This document shows, one piece after another, positions 9,924 through 19,582 of a stretch of DNA of 64,000 nt (positions are counted from its first letter, which is position 1; every line of letters begins with the position of its first letter). A model generated the notes under the pieces. The model ran no database searches, was not told where the DNA came from, and saw only the letters and a list, made by a program, of their open reading frames with translations. The DNA lies in the NCBI GenBank assembly GCA_947501885.1, contig CANMXN010000001.1, positions 434,001 to 498,000 of the forward strand, written 5' to 3'. The DNA is from an uncultured Sphingorhabdus sp. Its GTDB lineage: Bacteria > Pseudomonadota > Alphaproteobacteria > Sphingomonadales > Sphingomonadaceae. Made by a program: the position numbers and the translations under genes.

Positions 9924-10890
9924 ACAGGCCCTCAATTTTATCATAACGCACAGATTGCGGGATATTTTCATCAAACCATTGTTTGAGCGCTATAAGATCG
10001 GGATGCTCTAAATCACGTTCTAATAATCCCCACATGCGTGGCAAATAGTCCAAATATTTATGCTTACCATCACGTGCAGAGAGGCGCGTAAAAATACCGA
10101 TAATCTTACTATTTCTCTGCGCCCCTAAAATGGCATAATGGGTTAAAAACTCTTCTCCCATATTCGTCTGTGCGCAATAATATTGAAGCATTTCTTGTTC
10201 TAAAGCAGGGGACACATCGCGGCGTGCATCTTGCAATAAAGACACCAAATCATAGCCCTGATGACCAATCAATGCGTCTTGATAGTCAATAATACCCAAC
10301 GCCCCATCAGCCAGCAACATAATGTTTTCGGCATGATAATCGCGCAAAACAGTCGTTTTTGGTGCATCATATAGAGGGCGTAAAACCTTCCGCCAAAGAT
10401 TGTCATAATGATCAGTATCTACGGATAATTTAGCAGCGGGTAAATACCATTCGCTCAGTAATTGCACCTCGCGCATATATACCGCTTCATCATAAAATGC
10501 GACATCAGCAGGAACAGTTTTCGGTAGGTCAATTATAATATCAATGGCTTGTTTATAAATATTCCCTTCGTCTTGGGGGGATATATCCAAATACTCGCGC
10601 ATACGGCGATCGCCAAAATCCTCAATCAACACCAAACCATAGTCAAGATTCTGTCCATAGATTTTCGGAGCACGAAAGCCATTATCACATAAATAATGCG
10701 TCATATTAATATAAGGCTTAGGGTCTTCGTGGGGCGGCGGTGCATCCATTAAAACCGCTTGTTTATCGGCTTTTTTAACGCGGAAATAACGGCGAAAAGA
10801 TGCATCATCGGCGAGCGGTTCTATTTTGGCTCCTTCCCACCCTATATCCGTCAAAAATTGCGGCGCCATCTTGGGTATATTTATGTCCAT
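9913..10890 (-). CDS. amgK: AmgK-like N-acetylmuramate/N-acetylglucosamine kinase
   Basis: 325 residues of the aminoglycoside phosphotransferase-like kinase fold. The catalytic loop is LRDYHAENIML and the metal-binding motif is IIDYQDALIGHQGYDLVSL. AmgK phosphorylates the anomeric position of MurNAc and GlcNAc recovered from turned-over peptidoglycan, and MurU then activates the product. The tsaE-amgK-murU-addB order is one I recognise from other alphaproteobacteria and supports the name over a generic phosphotransferase. It overlaps tsaE by 10 bases and murU by 11. Confidence 0.87.
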   Translation of the reverse strand: MDINIPKMAPQFLTDIGWEGAKIEPLADDASFRRYFRVKKADKQAVLMDAPPPHEDPKPYINMTHYLCDNGFRAPKIYGQNLDYGLVLIEDFGDRRMREYLDISPQDEGNIYKQAIDIIIDLPKTVPADVAFYDEAVYMREVQLLSEWYLPAAKLSVDTDHYDNLWRKVLRPLYDAPKTTVLRDYHAENIMLLADGALGIIDYQDALIGHQGYDLVSLLQDARRDVSPALEQEMLQYYCAQTNMGEEFLTHYAILGAQRNSKIIGIFTRLSARDGKHKYLDYLPRMWGLLERDLEHPDLIALKQWFDENIPQSVRYDKIEGLYES

Positions 10891-11342
10891 CTTACTATTC
10901 CATCACCCCAAATATTCAATGTAACTTCTCTTATATCCTCAGATATTTTGATAATATTTATTTCAAATCGATTGGCTGGTAATGGAAGCGGATATTTATC
11001 TGCCCATTCCACCAATGCCACTCCATAATTTGTGACATCTTCTAAACCCAATTCCTGATATTCATAATCATTTTCTATACGATATAAATCAACGTGCGAT
11101 ATATGCATTGGTACAGCGGGTGGATCATAACTATGTACTAATGCATAGCTCGGGCTGCTAACTTCTCCATCAAAGTCCAATGCGGCCAAAAAACCTTTTG
11201 CGAATATAGTTTTACCAACGCCTAGATCGCCATTTAAGGCAATCCAATCACCAATTTTGATTATTGCTGCTATTTTTCCTGCAAAAGCTTGCATTTCCGT
11301 TTCATTATTCACCGTGATTTGAAACGAATTATGAGCCATCAT
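10881..11342 (-). CDS. tsaE: tRNA threonylcarbamoyladenosine biosynthesis ATPase TsaE
   Basis: 153 residues, the normal size. The P-loop GDLGVGKT is at residues 38-45, followed by SSPSYALVHSY and a VDLYRI segment typical of the family. TsaE works with TsaB and TsaD to make t6A37 in ANN-decoding tRNAs. Two adjacent ATG codons (11340-11342 and 11337-11339) could start it; the first overlaps the divL stop as ATGA. It is translationally coupled both to divL upstream and to amgK downstream. Confidence 0.93.
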   Translation of the reverse strand: MMAHNSFQITVNNETEMQAFAGKIAAIIKIGDWIALNGDLGVGKTIFAKGFLAALDFDGEVSSPSYALVHSYDPPAVPMHISHVDLYRIENDYEYQELGLEDVTNYGVALVEWADKYPLPLPANRFEINIIKISEDIREVTLNIWGDGIVRWT

Positions 11343-13780
11343 TCACGCGGTAACTTGATTGTAATACTTGTACCTTGCCCTTTTTCGGAACGTAATTCCA
11401 TATTGCCGCCATGGGCCTCTATTAATTCATGAACCAATGGCAAACCGAGCCCTTTTTGTTGCTTTACATCTTTTGCCGAAGTTGATTTTGCTGAGGTTGA
11501 AACTGTCTCTGGAATAAGTACCCGATCAAAAGCCATATTTTTGGTCTTATAATCCATACCTGGCCCATTATCGGCAATGATAATTGATACAGATGCATTA
11601 CTTCCATGTGCATTAATCATCACTTTCGCTGCTTCACCACTATATGTAATCGCATTATCTATTAAATGATCAAAAGCCTGCTCTAAGCGTTTATAATCTC
11701 CCAATATTGTACCAATATTTGAATCAATATCAGTAGCTAATGATATATTATTCTTGCGTATTTTTTCATTAGCACGTTCGGTACAATTTTGTAATAGTTT
11801 TGCAATTTCAATAGGTTTTCTCGAAACGGGTAATACGCCAGCTTCGCTCTGGCTAAAGTCTAAAATATTGTTGATCTGTGTCGTTAGCCTTGCAGTGGCA
11901 TCTATAATTGCTTGAACATATTCACTTGCTTGTTCATTCATTGGTCCCGCGATACCGCTTCCCAAAAGTTCAGCAAAACCACTGATTGAAGTGAGCGGCG
12001 TCCGAAGCTCATAACTCATATTCGATAGGAATTTATCTTTAATAGTATCAGCGGTTGATAGAGCCTCATTACGTTCACGAAGGGCTTCTTCAATCTGTAT
12101 GCTATCAGTAATATCAAGCATAGTGAACAGCGCATTGCCATCTGGCAAAGGAATGGTTGCAATCTGATATATACTGCCATCAATAAACTCTATACGGCTT
12201 CGCCTTTGCTCACGCTGTGCCGTTGAGACTCGAATCAATTCTCGTACTATCGATATTTGTGAGGGTTTTTTTAGTTTAGAACCAAGAAGCTTCATCAATT
12301 CATCAATTCTTGGGTGTTGCGCTATAGTCTCTTCATCTAGCTCCCATAATTCGATAAATTGTCTATTCCATAGATTTAAGCGACCATCAGCTGCAAAAAC
12401 TGCAACCGTTTCAAACAAATTGTCAAATGTTGCAGTTCTTGCCCGCAACAAGCTATCATGCGCTCTTGAAAGCTGCGCTTGTTCAGTTCTATCTTCGAAA
12501 ATTACGAGCAAGCCGCCATCAGGAATAGGTTGCGCAAGCACACGCAAATGCGTACCATCAGATAATAGCCAATTCTCATCAGCAGACTCAGTTAGTCTAA
12601 ACCATTTTTCTTTTTCAGCGCGCCATTCTTGATAATCGCTAACATCAGGAATACGCCCCGCCTCTCGCATCTTATCAAATACACGAGAAAACGCATGTTT
12701 TTCATCCACCCAATTTTCTTGATATGTGAAAATTCTTTGGAACGGTAAGTTGATAAATATTAATTGCCCATCGGCATTAAATTGAGCAACGGCTGCTGAT
12801 ATATTATCTAATAAATCACGTTGAGCATCCACAAAACGGTCATATTCTAGGCGTGTGTCAGCAAGATCTTGAATATCTACTGCTAATCCAGCAATACCAG
12901 TTTTTTCAAGCGGTATATCAAATACACGCATTTGCCTGCGGCTGCCTCCTACGGTTGCGGAAACCAATCGTTCAATATGTTCACCGCTTTCGAATGCCTG
13001 CTGAGCAATCACCATTGGCGATTGACCATTATGTTCCTCAACAAGTTCAATACCATTATCGATAATATATTCTGCACTATCGCCATTAACCGCCTTAACA
13101 TAGGCATCATTTACAAAGGTTAACCTTAAATCTGGACTGCGGTGCCACATAGGAAATGGAGAAGCTTCAATCAAACCAGCAAGAGCGGCAAAAGCACTAT
13201 GTGCTTCATCGGCATCTTTTTGTAATTTCTCAAGCTGGCTGACGCTTTCCGTTGCATCAAAAACCCACAACAAAGCAGCGCCATTGGGATATATTAAAGC
13301 ATCGGCAATACTGCCTTTGACAAGAAATTTTTTGTTAGAACCTACCAGAGTTAGGGCCTGAGAGAATGACTTTCCTGTTTTTTGTGTGGATCGGATATTT
13401 TCCGTAAAACGCACTAAATCTTTTTCAGAAAGGCCGCCTTCTTCACCATGTATTTCGATGTTCGATGCCAAATCACTAATATAATCAATTCTACGATCAA
13501 GACCAATCCAACGTGCGAATCTATCGGTAGCCTCAAATCGTCCATCTCCCTTAACAATTATAGGAATGGCTGGCGCTGTCTCAAGCAATCTACCAAAGCG
13601 CGATGTTTGTTGTAAGGTGCGCACAGCCTTCCGGCGCATGGATATGCCCGTCCAAATGGCAAAAGCCGCCACCACGCTCCATATTGCAAATAAAATTCCA
13701 ACTAGGGCGATTATACCATCATCATCCACTAGCCGTGTAATCCCTTCATCCAAAGAGCCCCTTTTTGAAATTAAGATCAA
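11339..13780 (-). CDS. divL: DivL-like PAS-containing tyrosine pseudo-histidine kinase
   Basis: 813 residues: one N-terminal membrane segment (about 23-47), several PAS-like regions (about 65-560), a DHp helix and a GHKL ATPase domain. The phosphoacceptor box reads NMSYELRTPLTSI, with Tyr590 where histidine is expected. The ATP-binding boxes look intact: HLIDNA near 706, DNGPGMD at 738, GLGLPL at 777. The Tyr variant and the position beside tsaE match Caulobacter DivL, which signals to CckA and controls the cell cycle. The start is uncertain: a TTG at 13778-13780 gives the length stated, but a second TTG nine codons later has a better AAGGGG upstream. It follows the ahcY terminator. Confidence 0.82.
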   Translation of the reverse strand: MILISKRGSLDEGITRLVDDDGIIALVGILFAIWSVVAAFAIWTGISMRRKAVRTLQQTSRFGRLLETAPAIPIIVKGDGRFEATDRFARWIGLDRRIDYISDLASNIEIHGEEGGLSEKDLVRFTENIRSTQKTGKSFSQALTLVGSNKKFLVKGSIADALIYPNGAALLWVFDATESVSQLEKLQKDADEAHSAFAALAGLIEASPFPMWHRSPDLRLTFVNDAYVKAVNGDSAEYIIDNGIELVEEHNGQSPMVIAQQAFESGEHIERLVSATVGGSRRQMRVFDIPLEKTGIAGLAVDIQDLADTRLEYDRFVDAQRDLLDNISAAVAQFNADGQLIFINLPFQRIFTYQENWVDEKHAFSRVFDKMREAGRIPDVSDYQEWRAEKEKWFRLTESADENWLLSDGTHLRVLAQPIPDGGLLVIFEDRTEQAQLSRAHDSLLRARTATFDNLFETVAVFAADGRLNLWNRQFIELWELDEETIAQHPRIDELMKLLGSKLKKPSQISIVRELIRVSTAQREQRRSRIEFIDGSIYQIATIPLPDGNALFTMLDITDSIQIEEALRERNEALSTADTIKDKFLSNMSYELRTPLTSISGFAELLGSGIAGPMNEQASEYVQAIIDATARLTTQINNILDFSQSEAGVLPVSRKPIEIAKLLQNCTERANEKIRKNNISLATDIDSNIGTILGDYKRLEQAFDHLIDNAITYSGEAAKVMINAHGSNASVSIIIADNGPGMDYKTKNMAFDRVLIPETVSTSAKSTSAKDVKQQKGLGLPLVHELIEAHGGNMELRSEKGQGTSITIKLPRE

Positions 13781-13827
13781 CTTATATATAAAAATTCAAT
13801 AAGGGGAATATTTTTTGAACATATAAT

Positions 13828-13860
13828 GAAAAAAGCCTGCCCCAATTAGGACAGGCTTTA
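13828..13860 (-). terminator. Rho-independent terminator after ahcY
   Basis: On the minus strand AAGCCTGTCC and GGGGCAGGCTT form a GC-rich stem with one internal mismatch and a short AATT-type loop, followed by TTTTTT. It lies 28 bases after the ahcY stop and ahead of divL, so it should end most ahcY transcripts before the divL operon. Confidence 0.85.
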
Positions 13861-13887
13861 ATATTCTCAATATCTCACAACTAGATA

Positions 13888-15297
13888 TTAATAGCGATAA
13901 TGATCTGGTTTATGGGGTCCAGCAGCACCAACACCAATATAATTTGCTTGTTTTTCACTCAACTCTGTCAAGCTAACACCTAGTTTTTCGAGATGTAATG
14001 CAGCAACCTTTTCATCCAAATGTTTGGGTAAAACATAGACTTCATTGCCATATTTACCGTCTTCATTATTTTGGAACAATTCAATTTGCGCCAATACTTG
14101 ATTGGTGAAACTTGCTGACATCACAAAGCTTGGATGTCCTGTGGCACAACCTAAATTTACCAAACGTCCCTTAGCAAGCATGATGATTTTTTTACCATCT
14201 GCAAATTCAACCTCATCAACTTGCGGCTTAATTTCGGTCCATTTCATATTATTAAGCGCATCAATTTGAATTTCACTATCAAAGTGACCAATGTTTGAAA
14301 CGATCGCACGATCTTTCATCGCGCGCATATGATCAACCGTTATCACATCAACATTGCCCGTTGCGGTTACGAATATATCGGCACGCGGTGCAGCTTCTTC
14401 CATTGTAACAACCTCATAGCCTTCCATCGCGGCCTGCAATGCGCAAATTGGATCCGCTTCGGTAACTAGAACACGGGCACCACCTTGACGTAATGATGCA
14501 GCGCTGCCTTTACCAACATCACCAAAGCCAGCAACGCAAGCAATTTTACCAGAAAGCATAACGTCTGTTGCACGGCGGATCGCATCAACCAAGCTCTCAC
14601 GGCAGCCATAAAGATTGTCAAATTTAGATTTTGTAACACTATCATTCACATTGATGGCAGGAAATGGCAACTTGCCTTCTTTTGCAAGATCATAAAGACG
14701 GTGAACGCCCGTTGTTGTTTCCTCTGAAACACCTTTAATAGCTGCAACAGACTTGGTTAGATAGCCAGGTTTTTTCGCAACAAAATCGCGCAATTCTGCT
14801 TGGAAGGCGACTTCTTCGTCATTTTCTGGTGCCCATAATTCTTCGCCCGCTTCCATGCGCGCCCCCCATAGAGCAAACATAGTCGCATCACCGCCATCAT
14901 CCAAGATAATGTTGGTGGTGGTTTCATCACCCCAATCAAAGATCTTGCCAACATAACTCCAATATTCCTCTAATGTTTCCCCTTTAATGGCGAACACAGG
15001 AACACCTGCCTCTGCCATCGCGGCGGCTGCATGATCTTGCGTGGAAAATATATTACAGCTCGCCCAGCGTACTTCTGCGCCGAGAGCCGTCAGAGTTTCA
15101 ATCAGCACGGCCGTTTGAATGGTCATATGCAATGAGCCAGTGATACGTGCACCTTTAAGAGGTTTGCTATCACCAAATTCAGCCCGAAGTGCCATCAAAC
15201 CTGGCATTTCTGTTTCAGCTATTTCGATTTCTTTACGGCCAAAGCTGGCCTCATTAATATCTTTGATGATATAATCATTATGTGCCGCAGTTGCCAC
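13888..15297 (-). CDS. ahcY: Adenosylhomocysteinase
   Basis: 469 residues from the chosen start. It hydrolyses S-adenosylhomocysteine to adenosine and homocysteine, relieving product inhibition of methyltransferases. The NAD-binding segment is [20 protein letters not shown], the catalytic region has [20 protein letters not shown], and the protein ends in the expected KPDHYRY. I place the start at the GTG of VATAAHND because AGGAG sits seven bases upstream; a TTG nine codons earlier would include that ribosome site. It has its own terminator downstream and a 20-bp palindrome about 100 bases upstream. Confidence 0.95.
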   Translation of the reverse strand: MATAAHNDYIIKDINEASFGRKEIEIAETEMPGLMALRAEFGDSKPLKGARITGSLHMTIQTAVLIETLTALGAEVRWASCNIFSTQDHAAAAMAEAGVPVFAIKGETLEEYWSYVGKIFDWGDETTTNIILDDGGDATMFALWGARMEAGEELWAPENDEEVAFQAELRDFVAKKPGYLTKSVAAIKGVSEETTTGVHRLYDLAKEGKLPFPAINVNDSVTKSKFDNLYGCRESLVDAIRRATDVMLSGKIACVAGFGDVGKGSAASLRQGGARVLVTEADPICALQAAMEGYEVVTMEEAAPRADIFVTATGNVDVITVDHMRAMKDRAIVSNIGHFDSEIQIDALNNMKWTEIKPQVDEVEFADGKKIIMLAKGRLVNLGCATGHPSFVMSASFTNQVLAQIELFQNNEDGKYGNEVYVLPKHLDEKVAALHLEKLGVSLTELSEKQANYIGVGAAGPHKPDHYRY

Positions 15298-15603
15298 GGT
15301 ATTTTCTCCTTGATGGATTAACAATCATTGCCGACATTATTGGGGGTCAAACAATATATTGCGTCCATAGCCAAGGCGTTTCATTTTGGCAAATATAAAG
15401 ATATCTTTATATAATATTTCCTCTATTATCTGATAAATTATAAATTACATTCCTTATTAAGGTCGAGACCGATATTAAAATGTTGATTTACCAATAAGAA
15501 ACTCTATTTCGTCTATCTTGATGATTTTTCGGTCTGTAACGACAGGCAGAAACATGTATAAAATGATAATGAATTTCTAATATAATTTTTTAAGGAAAAA
15601 AAT
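15298..15603. other. Divergent intergenic region between ahcY and peroxiredoxin
   Basis: 306 bases without a gene. AT-rich, with promoters for both flanking genes expected. The one strong signal is the palindrome at 15393-15412. The peroxiredoxin ribosome site AAGGAAAAAA is just before 15604. I found no tRNA and no terminator. Confidence 0.7.
15393..15412. promoter_or_regulatory. Perfect 20-bp palindrome, candidate operator for ahcY
   Basis: The sequence ATATAAAGATATCTTTATAT is identical to its reverse complement over all 20 bases and lies about 95 bases before the ahcY start. Symmetric AT-rich sites of this kind are typical for ArsR-family dimers, and the SAH-responsive ArsR-type regulator SahR is known to control ahcY in several Proteobacteria. 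That this site is a SahR operator is inference from position and symmetry; the region is AT-rich, which lowers the significance. Confidence 0.5.
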
Positions 15604-16083
15604 ATGAATATTAACATAGGCAGCAAAATACCTGAGACCAATTTGGTGAAAGCTACTGCCAATGGGCCAGAACAAATATCCTCTAATGATTATTTTAAAG
15701 GCAAAAAGGTTGCATTATTCTCGGTTCCTGGTGCTTTTACACCAACTTGTTCCGCCAAACATCTGCCTGGCTATGTTGAAAAAGCAGCAGAATTAAAAGA
15801 AAAAGGTATTGATGCAATCGCCTGCACTGCCGTTAATGACGCATTCGTTATGTCAGCATGGAATGGCGCTGCTGGCTCAGAAGCCATTGAAATGCTCGCT
15901 GATGGTAATGGTGATTTTGCGAGCGCCGTTGGCTTAGAAATGGATGCAAGCGGATTTGGTATGGGCAAGCGCGGACAGCGTTTTTCTATGATTGTAAATG
16001 ATGGTGTGGTAGAACAGTTAAATGTTGAAGCACCTGGCGATTTCAAAATAAGTTCTGCAGAATATATGCTTGGGCAATTATAA
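15604..16083 (+). CDS. Peroxiredoxin (Prx5-type)
   Basis: 159 residues, atypical 2-Cys/Prx5 subfamily (thioredoxin fold). The active-site segment is VPGAFTPTCSAKHLPGY with the peroxidatic Cys49; Cys74 in IACTAVNDAF is a second conserved position. It reduces H2O2 and alkyl hydroperoxides, with thioredoxin or glutaredoxin as likely reductant. The family's C-terminal resolving Cys is not present, so the disulfide partner is unclear. Preceded by AAGGAAAAAA. It appears to be a single-gene unit 61 bp ahead of amn. Confidence 0.92.
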   Translation: MNINIGSKIPETNLVKATANGPEQISSNDYFKGKKVALFSVPGAFTPTCSAKHLPGYVEKAAELKEKGIDAIACTAVNDAFVMSAWNGAAGSEAIEMLADGNGDFASAVGLEMDASGFGMGKRGQRFSMIVNDGVVEQLNVEAPGDFKISSAEYMLGQL

Positions 16084-16144
16084 TTAATATAGATATTTAT
16101 ACGTTAATTTCTCTCTTCAAAACTTAAGGTGAACATATAGAGAT

Positions 16145-17584
16145 ATGCATAAGCGATCAGATGATATTTTGCAGCAACTCATCACACATTATGATGCAGC
16201 TATTCAACGTCTACGCGATGCTATCTCTATTTACCTAAAAGATGGAACGCCGCCAAAACCCTCATCACGCATTGATGGCAGCTTTGCATATCCTGCTCTT
16301 ACCATAATATATAAAGGGGTAGAGAAAGATTTAAAATCTGCCCTATCCTTCGGTAAGTTAGAGAAAGCAGGACGCTATACATCTACCATTACACAACCTA
16401 AGTTATTTCATGATTATCTTACCAAACAATTGGATTTATTGATTGATCAATATGAAATAGAAATAGAAGTAAAGCCTAGTAGGCAAGAAATTCCATTCCC
16501 CTATGTAATTGATAAACTATCAAATATTAATTTAGAGGGCGTCCCTGTCGCTAAACTGGCAAAATATTTTCCAACAACGGAATTGGCCGATATTGGCGAT
16601 GAAACCGCTGATGGTATATTATGTTATACGCCTGAAAATGAATATCCATTGGCCTTATTCGATGGATTGCGTACAGATTTTTCATTGGCACGATTACAGC
16701 ATTATACGGGCACCGAAACACAGCATTTTCAACATTATATCTTATTCACCAATTATCACCGTTATGTTGATGAATTTGTAAGTTGGGGATGCAAACAAGT
16801 TGGCAAAGGCTACCGCGCACTCGCAGGAGCTGGCGGCCTATATATTGATGAAGCCACCAAAGAAGCAGAGCAGTTAATTGCCGATAGCACATGGCGTAAA
16901 CATCAAATGCCCGCCTATCATCTTATTGGAGACAATGGCTGCGGGATAACTTTGGTTAATATTGGCGTTGGCCCCTCAAATGCCAAGACCATATGTGATC
17001 ATCTGGCCGTATTACGGCCTGAATCATGGCTTATGATCGGTCATTGTGGTGGATTACGAGAAACACAGCGTATCGGCGATTATGTTTTGGCGCATGCTTA
17101 TTTGCGCGATGACAATATTATGGATGATATTCTACCCCCGGAGATTCCTATTCCAGCCCTTGCAGAGGTACAACAAGCACTTGCAAATGCGGCTGAAGAA
17201 GTTTCTGGTACTAGCGGAGCTGATCTTAAAAAACGTATGCGTACTGGCACGATCGTAACAACCGATGATCGCAATTGGGAGCTACGTTTCACTCAATCTG
17301 CTTTACGTTTCTCTCAATCTCGTGCCATCGGCATTGATATGGAATCCGCTACTATTGCAGCCCAAGGCTATCGTTTTCGTGTACCTTATGGCACATTATT
17401 ATGTGTGTCGGACAAACCTTTACATGGTGAGATCAAATTACCAGGCCAAGCCAATCAATTTTATGAACAAGCTATCGCGGCTCACCTACAAATAGGAATA
17501 AAAAGCTGTTCTCTGCTCACGGCAGCGGGCAATAGCTTGCATAGTCGCAAATTACGAGCTTTCAACGAACCACCTTTTCGCTAG
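16145..17584 (+). CDS. amn: AMP nucleosidase
   Basis: 479 residues, close to E. coli Amn. It splits AMP into adenine and ribose 5-phosphate. The N-terminal AMP nucleosidase domain (about 1-180) is followed by a phosphorylase-like catalytic domain with GVGPSNAKTICDHLAVLRP, MIGHCGGLR and, near the C-terminus, IGIDMESATIAAQGY, the nucleoside-phosphorylase signature that binds ribose. ATG start; the upstream AAGGTG is rather far. A bidirectional hairpin follows the stop and separates it from the convergent peptidase gene. Confidence 0.93.
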   Translation: MHKRSDDILQQLITHYDAAIQRLRDAISIYLKDGTPPKPSSRIDGSFAYPALTIIYKGVEKDLKSALSFGKLEKAGRYTSTITQPKLFHDYLTKQLDLLIDQYEIEIEVKPSRQEIPFPYVIDKLSNINLEGVPVAKLAKYFPTTELADIGDETADGILCYTPENEYPLALFDGLRTDFSLARLQHYTGTETQHFQHYILFTNYHRYVDEFVSWGCKQVGKGYRALAGAGGLYIDEATKEAEQLIADSTWRKHQMPAYHLIGDNGCGITLVNIGVGPSNAKTICDHLAVLRPESWLMIGHCGGLRETQRIGDYVLAHAYLRDDNIMDDILPPEIPIPALAEVQQALANAAEEVSGTSGADLKKRMRTGTIVTTDDRNWELRFTQSALRFSQSRAIGIDMESATIAAQGYRFRVPYGTLLCVSDKPLHGEIKLPGQANQFYEQAIAAHLQIGIKSCSLLTAAGNSLHSRKLRAFNEPPFR

Positions 17585-17613
17585 GTAACAGCATAAACTC
17601 AAATTAATGCATA

Positions 17614-17648
17614 AAAAAGGCGGCCATTATAGCCGCCTATTTATATTT
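17614..17648. terminator. Bidirectional terminator between amn and the M2 peptidase
   Basis: The arms AGGCGGC (17618-17624) and GCCGCCT (17632-17638) form a perfect 7-bp stem around a 7-base loop. It is flanked by AAAAAA on the left and an AT-rich T-containing tail on the right, so it can act on both converging transcripts. The T-tract is better for the minus-strand transcript. Confidence 0.8.
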
Positions 17649-17662
17649 ATCTCTCTTTATAA

Positions 17663-19519
17663 TTACCAACCTTTAGTTTGGCCTTTATTTTGTTCTTTTA
17701 GCCATTCCAATAATGGTTCAAAATATTCGATCATCGCATCGCCTGACATTTTGCGCGATCCCGTAAATTCCTCCAAAGCATCCGGCCATGGCTTAGATGC
17801 GCCAAGTTTCATCATCGCATCCAACTTTGCGCCCACTTCTTTATTGCCATAGAAAGAACAACGATGAAGCGGCCCTTCCCATCCAGCTGCATCACAAGCC
17901 GCCTTGTAAAATTGGAACTGCAAAATACGGGCTAAAAAGTAACGTGCATAGGGCGTATTGCCTGGAATATGATATTTAGCGCCAGGATCGAAAGCATCAG
18001 CGGAACGTTCAACAGGCGGCATAATGCCTTGATATTCGCGCTTAAGATCATGCCATGCACTATTATAATCGGCGGGTTTAATGTCACCCGAAAATACGCC
18101 CCAGCGCCATTTATCAACCAACAAGCCAAATGGTAGGAAAGCGACTTTATCCATTGCTTGCCGCAGCAATAGCCCTGTATCTTTATCAGCGCCTGGTACT
18201 TTATTTTTGTCCAGTAAGTCTATTTGCACCAAATATTCGGGTGTAATAGACAGCGCCAGCATATCGCCTATCGCCTCATGAAATCCATCATTTGCGCCAT
18301 TGAGATGCAGATAACTCTGTTCTTTATAGGCACGTTGATAATAATTATGGCCCAATTCATGATGCACCGTCACAAAATCATCACCATTGACTTTGATGCA
18401 CATTTTAATACGGATATCATCTTTATTGTCCAAATCCCAAGCAGACGCATGGCATACCACTTCACGATCCGCTGGTTTCACAAATTGCGAACGTTGATAA
18501 AATGTCTCTGGTAGAGGTTCAAAACCCAAGGATGAGAAAAATTTCTCTCCAGCTTTCACCATTTTGATCGCGTCATAATCTTTGGATACGAGTAAGTCGC
18601 TCATATCATAGCCAATATCGCCTGCACCTTCAGGTGCCACAATATCATAGATATTACCCCATTCTTGCGCCCACATATTGCCCAATAAATCCGCACGAAT
18701 AGGTCCAGTTTTGGCCTGAACGGCATCGCCATATTTTGCATTAAGCTTTGCGCGTACATAAGTATGCAATTCATCATAGAGCGGTTTTACATCGCTCCAA
18801 AGCCCATCCATTGTTGCAGCGAATTCATCTGCTGACATATCGTAATTGGATCGCCACATAGCGCCAAGATCATCAAAACCAAGTTCTTTTGCCCCTTCAT
18901 TGGCAATACCAACCATACGAGTATAATCATCCTTCATAGGTCCGCCAACATTGCTATGCCAACTCATCCACATTTCTTTTAATTCTTCGGGGTTTCGGTT
19001 GGTACCCATAGCGGCTTCAATATCGCTGCCATTAATCTCTTTACCCTTAAGGACGCCTTTGCCTTTGCCATATTGTGAATTAAGTTTGGTTGCAATTGTG
19101 CTGAGTTCATCAGCAGCCCCAGCTGTCGTAGGCGCTGGTAAAACAATCCCACCGCGTAAAATATCTAATTTGCGTTTAACGACGGGATCAAGTCCCTCTT
19201 CTTTGGCAAACTCAGCTGCTTGCAACGCAAAATCCACCGACATCTGGGTGCCTTCCGCACCAACTTTAGCGGCCAATGCATCGCTATCTTCGGTAATATA
19301 AGTCGCATTAATCCAATAAATTTTAGATGCGTGATTAGAAAACTCTAAGAGGCGCTTTTCGGCCTGTTGTATAAAATCCTCAGCGCTGCTTGCTTCAATT
19401 CTATTTGTTTCTTTTTTTTCTATCTCGCTGGATTCTTCTGTAATATTATCCACACTTTGATAACCGCTTAATGTAAAACTAGAGATTGCTAATGCTGTAA
19501 TTGACACCAAATTTTTCAT
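17663..19519 (-). CDS. M2-family metallopeptidase (ACE-like peptidyl-dipeptidase), exported
   Basis: 618 residues. The zinc site is HHELGH with HEXXH at 387-391 and the third ligand Glu415 in GFHEAIGD, as in angiotensin-converting enzyme and bacterial M2 peptidases. These are periplasmic or surface enzymes that remove C-terminal dipeptides. The first 20 residues look like a signal peptide, ending in TLSGYQSV. In lipoproteins this position is a Cys; here the codon is TAT, one base from TGT, so the protein may be free in the periplasm. Transcribed alone, with a gap of 63 bp to the upstream gene. Confidence 0.9.
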   Translation of the reverse strand: MKNLVSITALAISSFTLSGYQSVDNITEESSEIEKKETNRIEASSAEDFIQQAEKRLLEFSNHASKIYWINATYITEDSDALAAKVGAEGTQMSVDFALQAAEFAKEEGLDPVVKRKLDILRGGIVLPAPTTAGAADELSTIATKLNSQYGKGKGVLKGKEINGSDIEAAMGTNRNPEELKEMWMSWHSNVGGPMKDDYTRMVGIANEGAKELGFDDLGAMWRSNYDMSADEFAATMDGLWSDVKPLYDELHTYVRAKLNAKYGDAVQAKTGPIRADLLGNMWAQEWGNIYDIVAPEGAGDIGYDMSDLLVSKDYDAIKMVKAGEKFFSSLGFEPLPETFYQRSQFVKPADREVVCHASAWDLDNKDDIRIKMCIKVNGDDFVTVHHELGHNYYQRAYKEQSYLHLNGANDGFHEAIGDMLALSITPEYLVQIDLLDKNKVPGADKDTGLLLRQAMDKVAFLPFGLLVDKWRWGVFSGDIKPADYNSAWHDLKREYQGIMPPVERSADAFDPGAKYHIPGNTPYARYFLARILQFQFYKAACDAAGWEGPLHRCSFYGNKEVGAKLDAMMKLGASKPWPDALEEFTGSRKMSGDAMIEYFEPLLEWLKEQNKGQTKGW

Positions 19520-19582
19520 ACATTCTCCTGATATTGGACAAGATTATTGCCTCTTATAACTGATTGCAGATGAAATTAAAGC

